Shown here: positions 23,567 through 33,064 of the stretch, piece after piece
How the letters are laid out: each line of letters begins with the position of its first letter
How positions within the stretch are numbered: position 1 is the first letter of the stretch
DNA from: Peribacillus sp. ACCC06369
GTDB taxonomy: Bacteria; Bacillota; Bacilli; Bacillales; DSM-1321
DNA: 64,000 bases
Reading direction: 5' to 3'
Assembly: GCF_030348945.1 (NCBI RefSeq)
Contig: NZ_JAUCEN010000001.1
Span: forward strand, 94,229 to 158,228
Program-made: the position numbers and the translations under genes
The notes under the pieces: generated by a model
Told to the model about the DNA's origin: nothing
The model's database searches: none
The model's input: only the letters and a program-made list of their open reading frames with translations

Positions 23567-24087
23567 ATAGCGAGATTTTCTTCAGAAGAAAAAATACAGG
23601 CAGTAAGACAATATATAGATGGTAATGAGGGAGGACAAACCATTGCTAAATCTATTGGTGTTAATCCGAGTTTACTCCATCAGTGGATTAAACAATTTGA
23701 ACTTTTTGGTGATGATGCTTTTGAAAAACGCTATACACCCTACCCTGCACAGTTTAAACTAGATGTACTTAATTATATGAACGAACAAGGGACGTCTATC
23801 AGGAAAACAGCAGCGATTTTAATATTCCTTCTTATGAAACGCTTCGAAAATGGAAAGTTGCTTATGAAACAGATGGATTTGATGCCCTACAATCAAAGAA
23901 AAAGGGGCGTCCATCCATGAAAAATAAAAATAATAAGACATCAAATTCTCAATTACCCGATGAAGGATCAATAGAGGCTTTACAGGCGGAGAATGAACGT
24001 TTACGTATGGAGAATGCCTATTTAAAAAAGTTGAATGCCTTAGTTCAAAACAAGGAAAAATCACCAAACAAGACAAAGCACAAGTAG
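23567..24087 (+). pseudogene. IS150-group OrfA, frameshifted and lacking a start codon
   Basis: The sequence ARFSSEEKIQAVRQYIDGNE, the HTH SIGVNPSLLHQWIKQFE, then (after a one-base loss near 23818) YETLRKWKVAYETDGFDAL and the coiled coil ALQAENERLRMENAYLKKLN are typical of IS150 OrfA. The expected ATG at 23567 is ATA. Both defects suggest OrfA is dead. Confidence 0.75.
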
Positions 24088-24113
24088 TCTATGAATTAAG
24101 GAATGCATTCTCG

Positions 24114-24926
24114 GTGAAAGCACTTATACAGCTCGCAGACATTCCGCGTAGCACGTATTACTATTGGGTGAAAAACTTCGGTCGTCCTGATGCAGATGCA
24201 GAACTGAAAGTATTGATTAAATCTGTTTTCGATGAACATGAAGGTCGGTTTGGTTACCGGCGTATTCGTGATGAACTTAGAAATCGAGGACACAAAGTAA
24301 ACCACAAAAAGGTGCAACGTATCATGAAAGAACTAGGGCTAAAATGTCTTGTCGGTATGAAAAAATATCGCTCTTACAAAGGAACTGTGGGCAAGATTGC
24401 ACTAAATATTTTAGATCGCAATTTCAAAGCTGAACAACCAAATGAGAAATGGGTTACGGATATTACAGAGTTTAAATTATTTGGAGAAAAGCTATATTTA
24501 TCGCCGATATTGGACTTATTTAATGGAGAAATCATTACGTATACAATCGGTTCAAGACCAACCTACTCACTCATTTCAACGATGTTAGATCAAGCTTTTG
24601 AACGTTTAACAGACGACGATACTCTCCTTATTCATTCAGATCAAGGCTGGCATTATCAAATGAAACAATTCCGTGATGCCCTTAGGGAACGTGGCATTAC
24701 GCAAAGTATGTCTCGCAAAGGGAATTGTTACGATAACGCTGTTATGGAAAATTTCTTTGGTATCATGAAATCGGAACTTCTTTATCTAAAAGAATTTGAA
24801 AGTGTGGAACACTTTAAACAAGAACTAGCAAAATATATAGAATACTATAATCACAAACGAATCAAGGCAAAATTAAAAGGCATGAGCCCGGTACAATACC
24901 GAACTCATGCCCAACAGGATGCCTAA
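24114..24926 (+). CDS. IS150-group transposase OrfB
   Basis: A 270-residue DDE integrase: HTH_21 EGRFGYRRIRDELRNRGHKV, first Asp in WVTDITEFKLF, second Asp in LIHSDQGWHYQ, and Glu in VMENFFGIMKSE, ending HKRIKAKLKGMSPVQYR. The catalytic triad is complete. Normal expression needs frameshifting from OrfA, which is broken, so the element is probably inactive unless complemented. Confidence 0.9.
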   Translation: MKALIQLADIPRSTYYYWVKNFGRPDADAELKVLIKSVFDEHEGRFGYRRIRDELRNRGHKVNHKKVQRIMKELGLKCLVGMKKYRSYKGTVGKIALNILDRNFKAEQPNEKWVTDITEFKLFGEKLYLSPILDLFNGEIITYTIGSRPTYSLISTMLDQAFERLTDDDTLLIHSDQGWHYQMKQFRDALRERGITQSMSRKGNCYDNAVMENFFGIMKSELLYLKEFESVEHFKQELAKYIEYYNHKRIKAKLKGMSPVQYRTHAQQDA

Positions 24927-25058
24927 CGATATAACCTGTCTAACTTTAGGGGGTCAGTTCACGTTAAGGAATCGACTTTTTTACTTCTTCTTATAGAACT
25001 AAGACTTAACAATATGGATTCCCCTTTCGTAAGTGGGTTGCACCGATAGTTGCATAAA

Positions 25059-26946
25059 ATCGAGTAGGAGGAGGCGCCTAGCCTCCGACCTCTCACACCA
25101 CCGTACATACCGTTCGGTATACGGCGGTTCAGTTTAAGTCTGACGTAGTTTTGTATATCGTTCATATAGATTTACTAACCCTTGGTGGTGCCAATAAACA
25201 TTATTAAGGGTTTTGTCTAGAATAGGACTATGCGCTATGCGCCAATAACCCTTTCTGCTATTTCCCCATTCATACGCTTTTCCAAATGGGGCGCCTAATC
25301 CTTTGAGTTTCCTCACTCTCGTTCTTGGCAATTTCCATTGCTTCCATAGGCACATCCTGAGTCTTCTTCGAATCCATGAATCTAAATTCTTCAAAACGTT
25401 CGGAGTATCAATGAGGGCGAAATAACCCATCCAACCTCTAAGGTATTGCTTTAACTTATTTATTCGGAGTTTCATGGGTTTCGGTAATTTTCTCGAGGTC
25501 ATTTCCCTGATTCGTTTCTTTACTCTCTTCACCGTTTGTTTAGCCAGTAGAACCTTCGGGTTCTTCTTTGACTTCGTGAAACTAAAACCGAGAAACGTTC
25601 TGTTCCAAGGGCGATCATACTTCGACTTCTCGTAGTTGACCTTTAGCTTCAGTTTATTTTCAATGAAGCTTGAGATATTTCCCATTGCACGTTTGGCGGC
25701 TTTTCGTGTCTTCACAAAGATAGTACTGTCATCCGCATACCTTACGAATCGAAGATTGCGTTTCTCTAGTTCTTTATCTAAATCGTCTAACATGATATTA
25801 GATAATAAAGGACTTAACGGACCTCCTTGCGGAGTTCCCTCCTCACTTTTATGAAAAAGTCCGCCTATCATAATGCCTGCTTGAAGGAATCTACGAATCA
25901 GTTTGAGAACTCGTTTATCTTCAATTTTCCGCTCTAACATTCCCATGAGCTTGTCATGATTCACTTTATCGAAGAACTTCTCCAAGTCCATATCCACTAC
26001 CCATGTATAACCTTCGGTTATATAGGACTTTGCCTTTCGAACCGCCTGGTGCCCTTGTTTGTTAGGGCGAAAACCATAGCTATTCTCCGAAAAGGTTGAG
26101 TCATATATCCTGGTTAATATTTGGGCAATGGCTTGTTGAATGAAACGGTCTAGAACGGTTGGAATACCCAATAGCCGAACTCCGCCGTTTGGTTTCGGGA
26201 TTTCGATACGACGGACGGGCTGCGGTTGATAGGTACCCTGTAAAAGGGCAGTTTTCATGTTGTACCATTCAGTTGCGAGGTGCGGTCTCAGGTTTTGAAC
26301 CGGCATTCCATCTACACCATGGCTTCCCTTATTTCTTTCTACACGCTTCAATGCCTGTATTAAGTTTTCCCTCTCTAGTATCTGTTCCATTAACATCGTT
26401 GATATCCTTTCTACGTGGATAAATGGTCTATTTGTGCCTTTATCTGCTCCACCCTTTTGAAGTTCCCCGTGTATTCACCACTTCTTCCTTCAAATAAGTT
26501 CCGTTAGGAATTGTTTGCTTCTTCGCAGATAACGAACGCCTAGTATTCATCCTCCTTAATCTGTTCGGTCCTTCCTTATCTTCTCGAGTAGACAAGTACT
26601 ATGACCTCTGCTGACTTCTGATGATTCAGCTGTCCATCACTGGACAGGTTACCAAGTGTACTTGGCTGTCATCAGACCTCCCCGGGTAAGAGTGCAATCT
26701 TTCCCTCCATCTATCTGCTTCATTTACTCTGTACCACCTTCGGCAGTAAGGACTTTGTTTTGTTTCGCAAACTCATCCAATGATACCTAGCCTTATATGA
26801 AGTTCGTGTTCCTCAGACCGGAGGTTTGCCGCTTGCTTCCTTCAGATTCCACGTCACCATGGACACCCTTGCATTAAGCTAACCATTACTACTGCCTTCA
26901 TGGCTCGGGACTCACACCCTATAGATTGCACCCATGCCGGGCGCAC
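25059..26946 (-). mobile_element. Group II intron with maturase
   Basis: On the minus strand the intron starts GTGCGCCCGGCATGGGTG at 26946, the group II 5' consensus. It ends with a domain V/VI-like segment (GAACCGCCGTATACC ... GGTATGTACGGTGG hairpin, then a GC-rich domain VI stem) near 25059. The maturase ORF lies inside. The 5' exon ends in a weak hairpin followed by AGCTTTTTC, as expected for group IIC insertion behind terminators. Confidence 0.75.
25134..26396 (-). CDS. ltrA: Group II intron reverse transcriptase/maturase
   Basis: A 420-residue protein: RT0-RT2 blocks (NKGSHGVDGMP, IPKPNGGVRLLGIPTVLDR), YGFRPNKQGHQAVRKA, VVDMDLEKFFDKVNHDKLM, GTPQGGPLSPLLSNIMLDDL and the catalytic FVRYADDSTIF, followed by a thumb/maturase domain ending in RRRLRMCLWKQWKLPR. 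No HNH endonuclease domain follows, and the length is that of group IIC maturases. It binds its intron RNA, assists splicing and performs target-primed reverse transcription. All key residues are intact. Confidence 0.92.
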   Translation of the reverse strand: MLMEQILERENLIQALKRVERNKGSHGVDGMPVQNLRPHLATEWYNMKTALLQGTYQPQPVRRIEIPKPNGGVRLLGIPTVLDRFIQQAIAQILTRIYDSTFSENSYGFRPNKQGHQAVRKAKSYITEGYTWVVDMDLEKFFDKVNHDKLMGMLERKIEDKRVLKLIRRFLQAGIMIGGLFHKSEEGTPQGGPLSPLLSNIMLDDLDKELEKRNLRFVRYADDSTIFVKTRKAAKRAMGNISSFIENKLKLKVNYEKSKYDRPWNRTFLGFSFTKSKKNPKVLLAKQTVKRVKKRIREMTSRKLPKPMKLRINKLKQYLRGWMGYFALIDTPNVLKNLDSWIRRRLRMCLWKQWKLPRTRVRKLKGLGAPFGKAYEWGNSRKGYWRIAHSPILDKTLNNVYWHHQGLVNLYERYTKLRQT

Positions 26947-27087
26947 GAAAAAGCTGCCTTAAAGATAGCTCCGATCTTCAGCTAACGCACTCGTTAGTTC
27001 ACAAGGAACCCTTCTTATTAGGTTCACTATTGCAGATTTATTTTATCTTTTGTTGAACTTCACTCCCGTATTTCTCTCCTACTAAAC

Positions 27088-27312
27088 AGCTAATTGAATC
27101 CATCTCATTTTCCTCACGGCTAGTTGCTTCTTTAGTTCCACTTCCATTTTCCGAAGCTTGCAGAAAATTTCGGTCATCATACCGAGGGACGAATAAAACC
27201 TCTCCTTAGAAAAAAGCAACTTCCTCGCACCACGTCTCCATTTATCATAATTCCTACACCTGGACCTTTTTGACCGGAATACATATATATGAGATTGATT
27301 GGCCTTATAAAT
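27088..27312 (-). pseudogene. Internal relic of a ROK regulator gene
   Basis: The minus strand matches bases of about 470-665 of the ROK gene at the window start. Shared blocks include GTATTCYGGTCAAAA, GGAATTATGATAAATGG and CGTGGTGCGAGGAAGT. The frame is broken, and both ends of the gene are missing. It lies downstream of the sucrose locus and upstream (5') of no intact gene. Confidence 0.75.
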
Positions 27313-27342
27313 AATGATCACAGTAAGGTAGTTTAAAACTTG

Positions 27343-28353
27343 TTACAGATTTCCATTCTCGCCCCTCTTTGTTGCTGCCCGTTGAGTAGATATAAAATTT
27401 AATACATGTCGTTTTCCAGGTGCTGCCTGAATAGCTCCTTTTACGGAAGCAGTGAGTGCTCCACTTGCATTTGCAAAAGTAAGTAATCGTTGATGATTTT
27501 CACTCACTCTTTCACATAGATTTTCATTAGATATTTCAAGTGACACTAGTTCGGATAAGAAACCTCCGATAAATGCATCACCTGCCCCAGTTGTATCCGA
27601 AACAATTACTTTAAATCCTTTGTCTTCATATTCCTCTCCATTTTTCAAATAAATATTTGCGCCATCGCTTCCTTTTGTATATACGACTACTTTCACGTTA
27701 CCGACAAAAAGGGATTTAATCGCTTCTTTTTCCTTATTAATATTTGTTATAAAATATAATTCTTCATCGGATACTTTTACAATATCAGCTAGAGGCAAGA
27801 AGTTTAGTATGGTACGCCGACAGCTTTCTTCATCAGGCCATAAAGGAAGCCTGACATTAGGGTCAAAACTTACTATTCCACCCATTTTATTAAATCTGTC
27901 TATCACTTTTATATGAGTTTGTTTCATTGGACTTTCAACTAAATCCACTGAGCAAAAGTGCAGAAGATCTCCTTGATTAAACCACTCTGACTTCACCTCA
28001 TCTGGTGAAAGTAATAAATCAGCTGTATTCTTTCGATAAAAATTAAAACTTCTTTCTCCAAAATTATCTACAGATACAAAGGCTAATCCAGTTTCCCCTT
28101 CATCGCTTCGAATAATATAGGAAGTGTCTACATTATTTCCTCGAAGCACATCCATTAAATAATCACCAAAATTATCATTAGCTATCTTGGTTAGCATGAC
28201 GGAATTCCCACCATATTTTGCAATTGCAATCGCAACGTTCATAGGAGCTCCACCGGCAACACGTTCGAAACTAGTAACCTCTTTTAAAGATCTTTCTTTT
28301 TGAATAGGAATAAAATCAATTAATGTCTCACCAATACAAAAAACCTTTTTCAA
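27343..28353 (-). CDS. scrK: Fructokinase (PfkB family)
   Basis: A sugar kinase of about 336 residues: VFCIGETLIDFIPIQ, GGAPMNVAIAIAKYGGNSVM (PfkB signature 1), DTTGAGDAFIGGFLSEL (signature 2 with the catalytic Asp of GAGD). It phosphorylates fructose released by the GH32 enzyme encoded just upstream. The start is TTG at 28353, with AGGGGTGA six bases before it; the GTG at 28362 overlaps that site. A 36-bp perfect palindrome lies directly upstream of the ribosome site. The gene is last of the sucrose operon. Confidence 0.9.
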   Translation of the reverse strand: MKKVFCIGETLIDFIPIQKERSLKEVTSFERVAGGAPMNVAIAIAKYGGNSVMLTKIANDNFGDYLMDVLRGNNVDTSYIIRSDEGETGLAFVSVDNFGERSFNFYRKNTADLLLSPDEVKSEWFNQGDLLHFCSVDLVESPMKQTHIKVIDRFNKMGGIVSFDPNVRLPLWPDEESCRRTILNFLPLADIVKVSDEELYFITNINKEKEAIKSLFVGNVKVVVYTKGSDGANIYLKNGEEYEDKGFKVIVSDTTGAGDAFIGGFLSELVSLEISNENLCERVSENHQRLLTFANASGALTASVKGAIQAAPGKRHVLNFISTQRAATKRGENGNL

Positions 28354-28367
28354 TGTATTCACCCCTA

Positions 28368-28403
28368 AACAAGGAACAAGTGTCTAGACACTTGTTCCTT
28401 GTT
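28368..28403 (-). promoter_or_regulatory. 36-bp perfect palindrome between GH32 and fructokinase genes
   Basis: AACAAGGAACAAGTGTCT is followed by its exact reverse complement. In RNA it forms an 18-bp hairpin (smaller with loop) just before the fructokinase ribosome site. It may protect the upstream mRNA or attenuate kinase expression. Confidence 0.7.
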
Positions 28404-28413
28404 CCTTGTTATT

Positions 28414-29886
28414 TTATTTCCAGATGTCTTTTAGGTTCCAATAGGTTATTTCCTTGACTTGTACATCACCCTTCTCAGTAAATAACTCAATTCCTAGTCT
28501 ATCTTCATTCGGATAGATACGACTTGTCATGGTCGTTTGTCCATCATTCGCAAAGATTTCAATGGAGGATCGATCAATAAATACACGTAGGGAAAGCTCT
28601 TTATTTGTCTCAAGTATTGTGTTTCTAACACCATCTTCCACTTTTCCTGACTTGGAGCAATCAAGTGTTAGCTGTTGTTTATCTAAGTGATACGTTAATA
28701 CTGTTTCTTCGTGGTGAACTCCACGAATTTTTAGACCTACAGATTGAGCACTACAATTAGTTAAGTCAAACACAGCTTTCACTTCAAGTAAATCCTCTTT
28801 CGTTTCTATCAAATAGCTTTCAGAAATGGATTGATTTGTACACTCATTGTGTTCAGAATCTCGTAATAAGACTAATTCCCCAACAGGATTCATTAAAATC
28901 TTGTTATGATCCCCTAGTGTTATTTCGCGTGGTAATGTTAAGGCTCCACACCATCCATCTGCTTTAGTTGGCATGTTTGACTCCCACATATCCATCCAAC
29001 CAATCGCAATTCGACGACCTTTATCATCTAATAGTGTTTGAACTGCATAAAAGTCATGTCCATTATCTAATTCAGTAAATGACCCATGAACAAACTCGTT
29101 TGTTTCGTAATTATAATCTCCAACCAAATAACCTGTTTGGAATAGATTATTATATAAATCTCCATTTGATTTAATACCTTGAGGAGAGATCATTAGAATA
29201 TATTTTCCATCTAATTCAAAGAAGTCCGGACACTCCCACATATATCCAAGCGAGCCATCACTTTGTGCAAGAACACCAATGTATTCCCACTTCAATAGAT
29301 CAGAAGAACGGTATAAAATAACTCTTCCGACATTCTCCTTCGTCGAATTTCCTAAAACCATGTACCAGGCATCATTGTGCTTCCACACCTTTGGATCACG
29401 GAAGTGATGTGCACTATCTACTGGTGGTTTAGCAATAACCGGATTTTCTCCAACTTTCTCAAATGTTATGCCATCCGTACTGACCGCAATATTTTGATTT
29501 TGATAGAAGAGATCTTTTTCCTTGTCTGTATAGTGATGTCCTGTATAGATTAGGGTTAGTTCACCATTATTATCAACGGCGCTTCCTGAGAAACATCCAT
29601 CTGTATCACAAGCATCCCCAGGAGCTAAAGCAACAGGCAAATGCTCCCAATGAATGAGATCTTTACTTTTTATATGGCCCCAATGCATTGGCCCCCAATT
29701 TGCATCATATGGATGGCATTGATAAAATGCATGATATTCCCCTTTATACTGTGTGAAACCGTTCGGGTCATTAATCCAGTTAGCTGGAGCCATGATATGG
29801 TAACCTAATCGATAACGATTATTTATTTTTGTCTTTGCATTCTTCAGTGCCTCTTCAGCCTGTTTAATTCTATTAATTGTTAACAT
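28414..29886 (-). CDS. scrB: Sucrose-6-phosphate hydrolase / beta-fructosidase (GH32)
   Basis: A 490-residue cytosolic enzyme without signal peptide. The nucleophile motif is NWINDPNGFTQYKGEYHAFY, the stabiliser FRDPKVWKH, and the acid/base MWECPDFFELDGKYI; the C-terminal beta-sandwich includes RVFIDRSSIEIFANDG. GH32 enzymes cleave sucrose, sucrose-6-phosphate or small fructans. Because the partners here are an H+ symporter and an ABC importer, not a PTS, free sucrose or fructo-oligosaccharide is the likely substrate. AGGAGG precedes the ATG. Gaps of 12 bases to the permease upstream and about 60 to the kinase downstream indicate one operon. Confidence 0.93.
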   Translation of the reverse strand: MLTINRIKQAEEALKNAKTKINNRYRLGYHIMAPANWINDPNGFTQYKGEYHAFYQCHPYDANWGPMHWGHIKSKDLIHWEHLPVALAPGDACDTDGCFSGSAVDNNGELTLIYTGHHYTDKEKDLFYQNQNIAVSTDGITFEKVGENPVIAKPPVDSAHHFRDPKVWKHNDAWYMVLGNSTKENVGRVILYRSSDLLKWEYIGVLAQSDGSLGYMWECPDFFELDGKYILMISPQGIKSNGDLYNNLFQTGYLVGDYNYETNEFVHGSFTELDNGHDFYAVQTLLDDKGRRIAIGWMDMWESNMPTKADGWCGALTLPREITLGDHNKILMNPVGELVLLRDSEHNECTNQSISESYLIETKEDLLEVKAVFDLTNCSAQSVGLKIRGVHHEETVLTYHLDKQQLTLDCSKSGKVEDGVRNTILETNKELSLRVFIDRSSIEIFANDGQTTMTSRIYPNEDRLGIELFTEKGDVQVKEITYWNLKDIWK

Positions 29887-29898
29887 CCTAACATCCTC

Positions 29899-31140
29899 CT
29901 ATATTATCTTTCGTAACCTTTCCACATTGCCATTTAAGCCCTTTCTTTTTTTAGAACCTTTTAAAGTAAAGATTGAAATAATGGTAAAACAAAAAACCAT
30001 GATTCCCATGATGAGATAGGTGTTACGAAATCCTACACTGTCATATAATCCACCTGCAAGTGGTGAAAGAATAGATGCACCTACCTGAGATGCAAATTGG
30101 AAACCAACTAGATAAAGCACAGAAGATAGGCGGGTATCGAAATTCGCTGCTAAATATTTAAAAATAGCAATTAGCATTATAGGCAATTCTAGAGCATGAA
30201 TTAATTTCATCGAAGAAATTCCGATTGGCCCAACAACAATTCCAGAACCGATGATTCGGAAGGCCATTAAAAATCCTGCTAGAATTAAACTATTCTTTAC
30301 ACCAAACTTATTTACGATAAACGGAGCAAGAAACATCATTCCAGCCTCTAAAAATACTTGGAACGAGTTTAGATATCCGAATACTTGATTGCCTAACGAT
30401 TCAGTCGGAAATAAAGAGGCGTAATAAAGAGGGAATTGCTGATCATAAACACTGTATACGCATGTCACCCCAATTATGTACATCATGAAAAACCAGAAAT
30501 CTTTTAATAAAAAAAGTTGTCCAACGTCTTTTAATTTAATAGAATCAGCTTTATTCATCTCTTGATCCGTCATTTCTATTTTCACAGACATAATAATGGC
30601 CACTAATATGATTGCTGAAACAGATGCAACCCAGAAATTGATATTTGGATTAATATTAAACAGCTGTCCTGCAAAAAATGTAGCTGCCGCCCACCCTAAA
30701 GAGCCCCACATTCTCGATTTTCCATACTCGAAATCATATTTACGGCTAATCTTCTCAATATATGATTCAATCGCTCCAATACCAGCTAGAAAAGCAACTG
30801 CTAAATAGATTCCTCCAACAACCGCGCCCCAAAAGACATTGTATTTTAATAATGGTCCATAGATGAAGATATAAAATGGTCCTACAAATACGAGAAGCAA
30901 ACTAATGAAAGATAATATTTTTTTCTTTAAACCTATTTTGTCAGATATATAACCATATAGTGGCTGCATACATAAGGCGAAGATAGCGTTTACAGAAAAG
31001 ATAATACCTGTAGCTGACCCACTTAAATTTATTTCTTGTCCTAACCAAATGGAAAATAAAGAGTAACTAGAAGACCAAGTAAAAAAGAAAAAGAAAAAAT
31101 ACGCACTTAACATCCAATACAGCTTTTTTGAAACTTTCAA
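29899..31140 (-). CDS. Sucrose/oligosaccharide:H+ symporter (LacY/CscB-type MFS)
   Basis: A 413-residue, twelve-segment protein: LYWMLSAYFFFFFFTWSSSY, SLFSIWLGQEINLSGSATGI, MQPLYGYISDKIGLKKKIL (the MFS loop 2-3 motif) and a central hydrophilic loop near KIEMTDQEMNKADSI. It resembles the oligosaccharide:H+ symporter family (LacY, CscB, RafB). The TTG at 31140 is chosen because AAAGGAG lies eight bases before it. It sits between an ABC importer and GH32, so the locus has two uptake routes. Confidence 0.88.
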   Translation of the reverse strand: MKVSKKLYWMLSAYFFFFFFTWSSSYSLFSIWLGQEINLSGSATGIIFSVNAIFALCMQPLYGYISDKIGLKKKILSFISLLLVFVGPFYIFIYGPLLKYNVFWGAVVGGIYLAVAFLAGIGAIESYIEKISRKYDFEYGKSRMWGSLGWAAATFFAGQLFNINPNINFWVASVSAIILVAIIMSVKIEMTDQEMNKADSIKLKDVGQLFLLKDFWFFMMYIIGVTCVYSVYDQQFPLYYASLFPTESLGNQVFGYLNSFQVFLEAGMMFLAPFIVNKFGVKNSLILAGFLMAFRIIGSGIVVGPIGISSMKLIHALELPIMLIAIFKYLAANFDTRLSSVLYLVGFQFASQVGASILSPLAGGLYDSVGFRNTYLIMGIMVFCFTIISIFTLKGSKKRKGLNGNVERLRKII

Positions 31141-31260
31141 TTTAATTGCTCCTTTTACTAGACATGTGTAAAGAAATGAATAACTAGTTAACAATATGAA
31201 AAAGAAGAATTAGAAATGTGAATTTAAGTCCATACATGGTTGTTAATGATGATACACTCT

Positions 31261-32109
31261 CTATTTAATGCCTGTACCTGAACCACCAATCCCCTCTAAA
31301 ATATAACGTTGAGCCACAATATAGATAATAATCAATGGAACGGTGGATATCGTCAGTACAGCCATGACTTGGTTAGTATAAACCGGATCTGTACTATTAA
31401 TTGCTGTAATCGCTACTTGGATCGGAAATTTCGACTTGTCTGTCAAGACCATCAGAGGCCAGATATAGTCATTCCAACTTCCGATAAAAGCCAATGTTCC
31501 AACAGTGGCAACAGCTGGTTTAGACATCGGTAGCATGATCCGCCAGAAAACTTGCCATGTATTTGCCCCATCCAATTTTGCCGATTCAATAATCTCTGTT
31601 GGAATCGCCATAAAAAAGTTCCGGAACAAATAGATATTGAATGCCCCTGCCAACGCTGGCAAAATAACCGCGAGACGTGTATCCACTAATCCAATGCTAT
31701 GAATAATGGTAAATTGAGAGATTAAGATAGTTTCAAATGGCACGATTAAAATAGCCAATAAAAGACCAAACAGCACTTTTTTTCCACTAAAATTAAGTTT
31801 AGCAAATGCATAGCCCGCCATCCCATTGATAATTATGGAACCAATTGCTACACACAAACCATAAAACAAACTGTTGCCGATATAACCTAGTAAATGAAAT
31901 CGTAACAGAACTTGCTTGTAGGATACAAACCAGTCCGATGGATGAAATGATGGCAGGAAAGCCTTAATGTTGCTCATGTCGTTATAAATTTCCGCTTCTG
32001 GCTTCATCGAGGATGCGACCATCCAAAACAGTGGAAAAATAAATAGCACTGCGAGCAAAACCAGGCAAATGTATTCTAAAATCGTTAGAGGCCCGAATTT
32101 CCGTCTCAT
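31261..32109 (-). CDS. Carbohydrate ABC transporter permease, MalG-like
   Basis: A 282-residue inner-membrane protein with six hydrophobic segments and the EAA loop ESAKLDGANTWQVFWRIMLP that docks the ATPase. It belongs to the CUT1 type. It overlaps the MalF-like gene by one base (32109). No ATPase gene is in the locus, so a shared MsmX-type ATPase encoded elsewhere must energise it, as is usual in bacilli. Confidence 0.92.
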   Translation of the reverse strand: MRRKFGPLTILEYICLVLLAVLFIFPLFWMVASSMKPEAEIYNDMSNIKAFLPSFHPSDWFVSYKQVLLRFHLLGYIGNSLFYGLCVAIGSIIINGMAGYAFAKLNFSGKKVLFGLLLAILIVPFETILISQFTIIHSIGLVDTRLAVILPALAGAFNIYLFRNFFMAIPTEIIESAKLDGANTWQVFWRIMLPMSKPAVATVGTLAFIGSWNDYIWPLMVLTDKSKFPIQVAITAINSTDPVYTNQVMAVLTISTVPLIIIYIVAQRYILEGIGGSGTGIK

Positions 32110-33053
32110 TAGTCTTCATCCTCCTTCACCAGTTTACGTTGCGTAATCGTAACAAGTCCGATAATCGTCCCAAACAAGAGAGCAATTGAACTGGCATAAC
32201 CAACCATACGGTCCGTAAAACCAGTTTGATAAATATAATAGACAACCGTCATGGTGGAATTCACTGGTCCACCTTGCGTCATAACCATTGGTTGAACCAA
32301 CAGCTTGAATGCGCCAATTAATGTGGTAATAAATATAAAAATTGAAGTTGGTTTCAACAAAGGTAACGTAATGTATATAAAACTTTGCCATTTATTCATT
32401 CCGTCTAACTGTGCCGCCTCATAAACATCACCAGGGATATTCTGCAGTCCTGCTAGAAAAATCAGCATCTGAAAGCCAGCTCCTTGCCAAGCTGAAACCA
32501 CAACAATTGTAAATATCGCCTGCTTAGGACTTGTCAAAAACGGTTGCGCTGAAATGCCGAAGTATGTGAGGACGTTGTTAATAATCCCTTCATTTGGATT
32601 CAACAAATACAACCATAGAACAGAGATAACGACAAGTGACATGACAACTGGACTAAAGTAAGCTACTTTAAAAAACGTGTTTGCTTTACGTTGTTTATTT
32701 AACAGGAGGGCCAGCCCAAGAGCTGCCCCTATCTGTAACGGAATCACCCAAACGACAAATTTCAGTGTGTTCACCAAGCTTTTCAGAAAAATTGGGTCCT
32801 GGAATAGATTGATGAAATTGTCCAATCCGACAAATGTACGCATATCTGGTGTCAATAAATAGTAATCCGTAAACGAATAATAGACTGACATAATAGACGG
32901 AATAACAAGGAACATCGATAATATTAACAACGCCGGTCCCAAAAACGTATATGCAACTACATTTTCTTTCCACCGAATTCTATTCTTGGTTCTTCCCTCT
33001 GGTCTCAGAAATGTATAGACATTCCTATTTTCTTTCCATCCAATTTTACTCAT
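32109..33053 (-). CDS. Carbohydrate ABC transporter permease, MalF-like, with duplicated N-terminus
   Basis: A 314-residue permease with six hydrophobic segments and the EAA loop EAAQLDGMNKWQSFIYITLP. Residues 3-18 (KIGWKENRNVYTFLRP) are repeated as residues 23-38 (RIRWKENVVAYTFLGP), a small in-frame duplication that lengthens the cytosolic N-terminus. It pairs with the MalG-like permease and the lipoprotein at 33065-34372 to import a di- or oligosaccharide. Confidence 0.92.
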   Translation of the reverse strand: MSKIGWKENRNVYTFLRPEGRTKNRIRWKENVVAYTFLGPALLILSMFLVIPSIMSVYYSFTDYYLLTPDMRTFVGLDNFINLFQDPIFLKSLVNTLKFVVWVIPLQIGAALGLALLLNKQRKANTFFKVAYFSPVVMSLVVISVLWLYLLNPNEGIINNVLTYFGISAQPFLTSPKQAIFTIVVVSAWQGAGFQMLIFLAGLQNIPGDVYEAAQLDGMNKWQSFIYITLPLLKPTSIFIFITTLIGAFKLLVQPMVMTQGGPVNSTMTVVYYIYQTGFTDRMVGYASSIALLFGTIIGLVTITQRKLVKEDED

Positions 33054-33064
33054 AGTTCCTCCTT

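Larger units (their letters stand above)
23513..24961 (+). mobile_element. IS3-family element, IS150 group
   Basis: Left end TGAACTGCACCCCAATTGTT and right end, inverted, TGAACTGACCCCCTAAAGTT. It contains a broken orfA and an intact orfB. Directly inside the left end is a perfect 20-bp inverted repeat (23516-23561) followed by T7, the hairpin typical of this group that shields the element from read-through. No target duplication is visible. Confidence 0.85.

Noticed and set aside
27082..27321. 79-codon minus-strand frame considered as a gene
   Set aside because: The DNA matches the ROK gene at 470-665 in another frame, so it is a relic.
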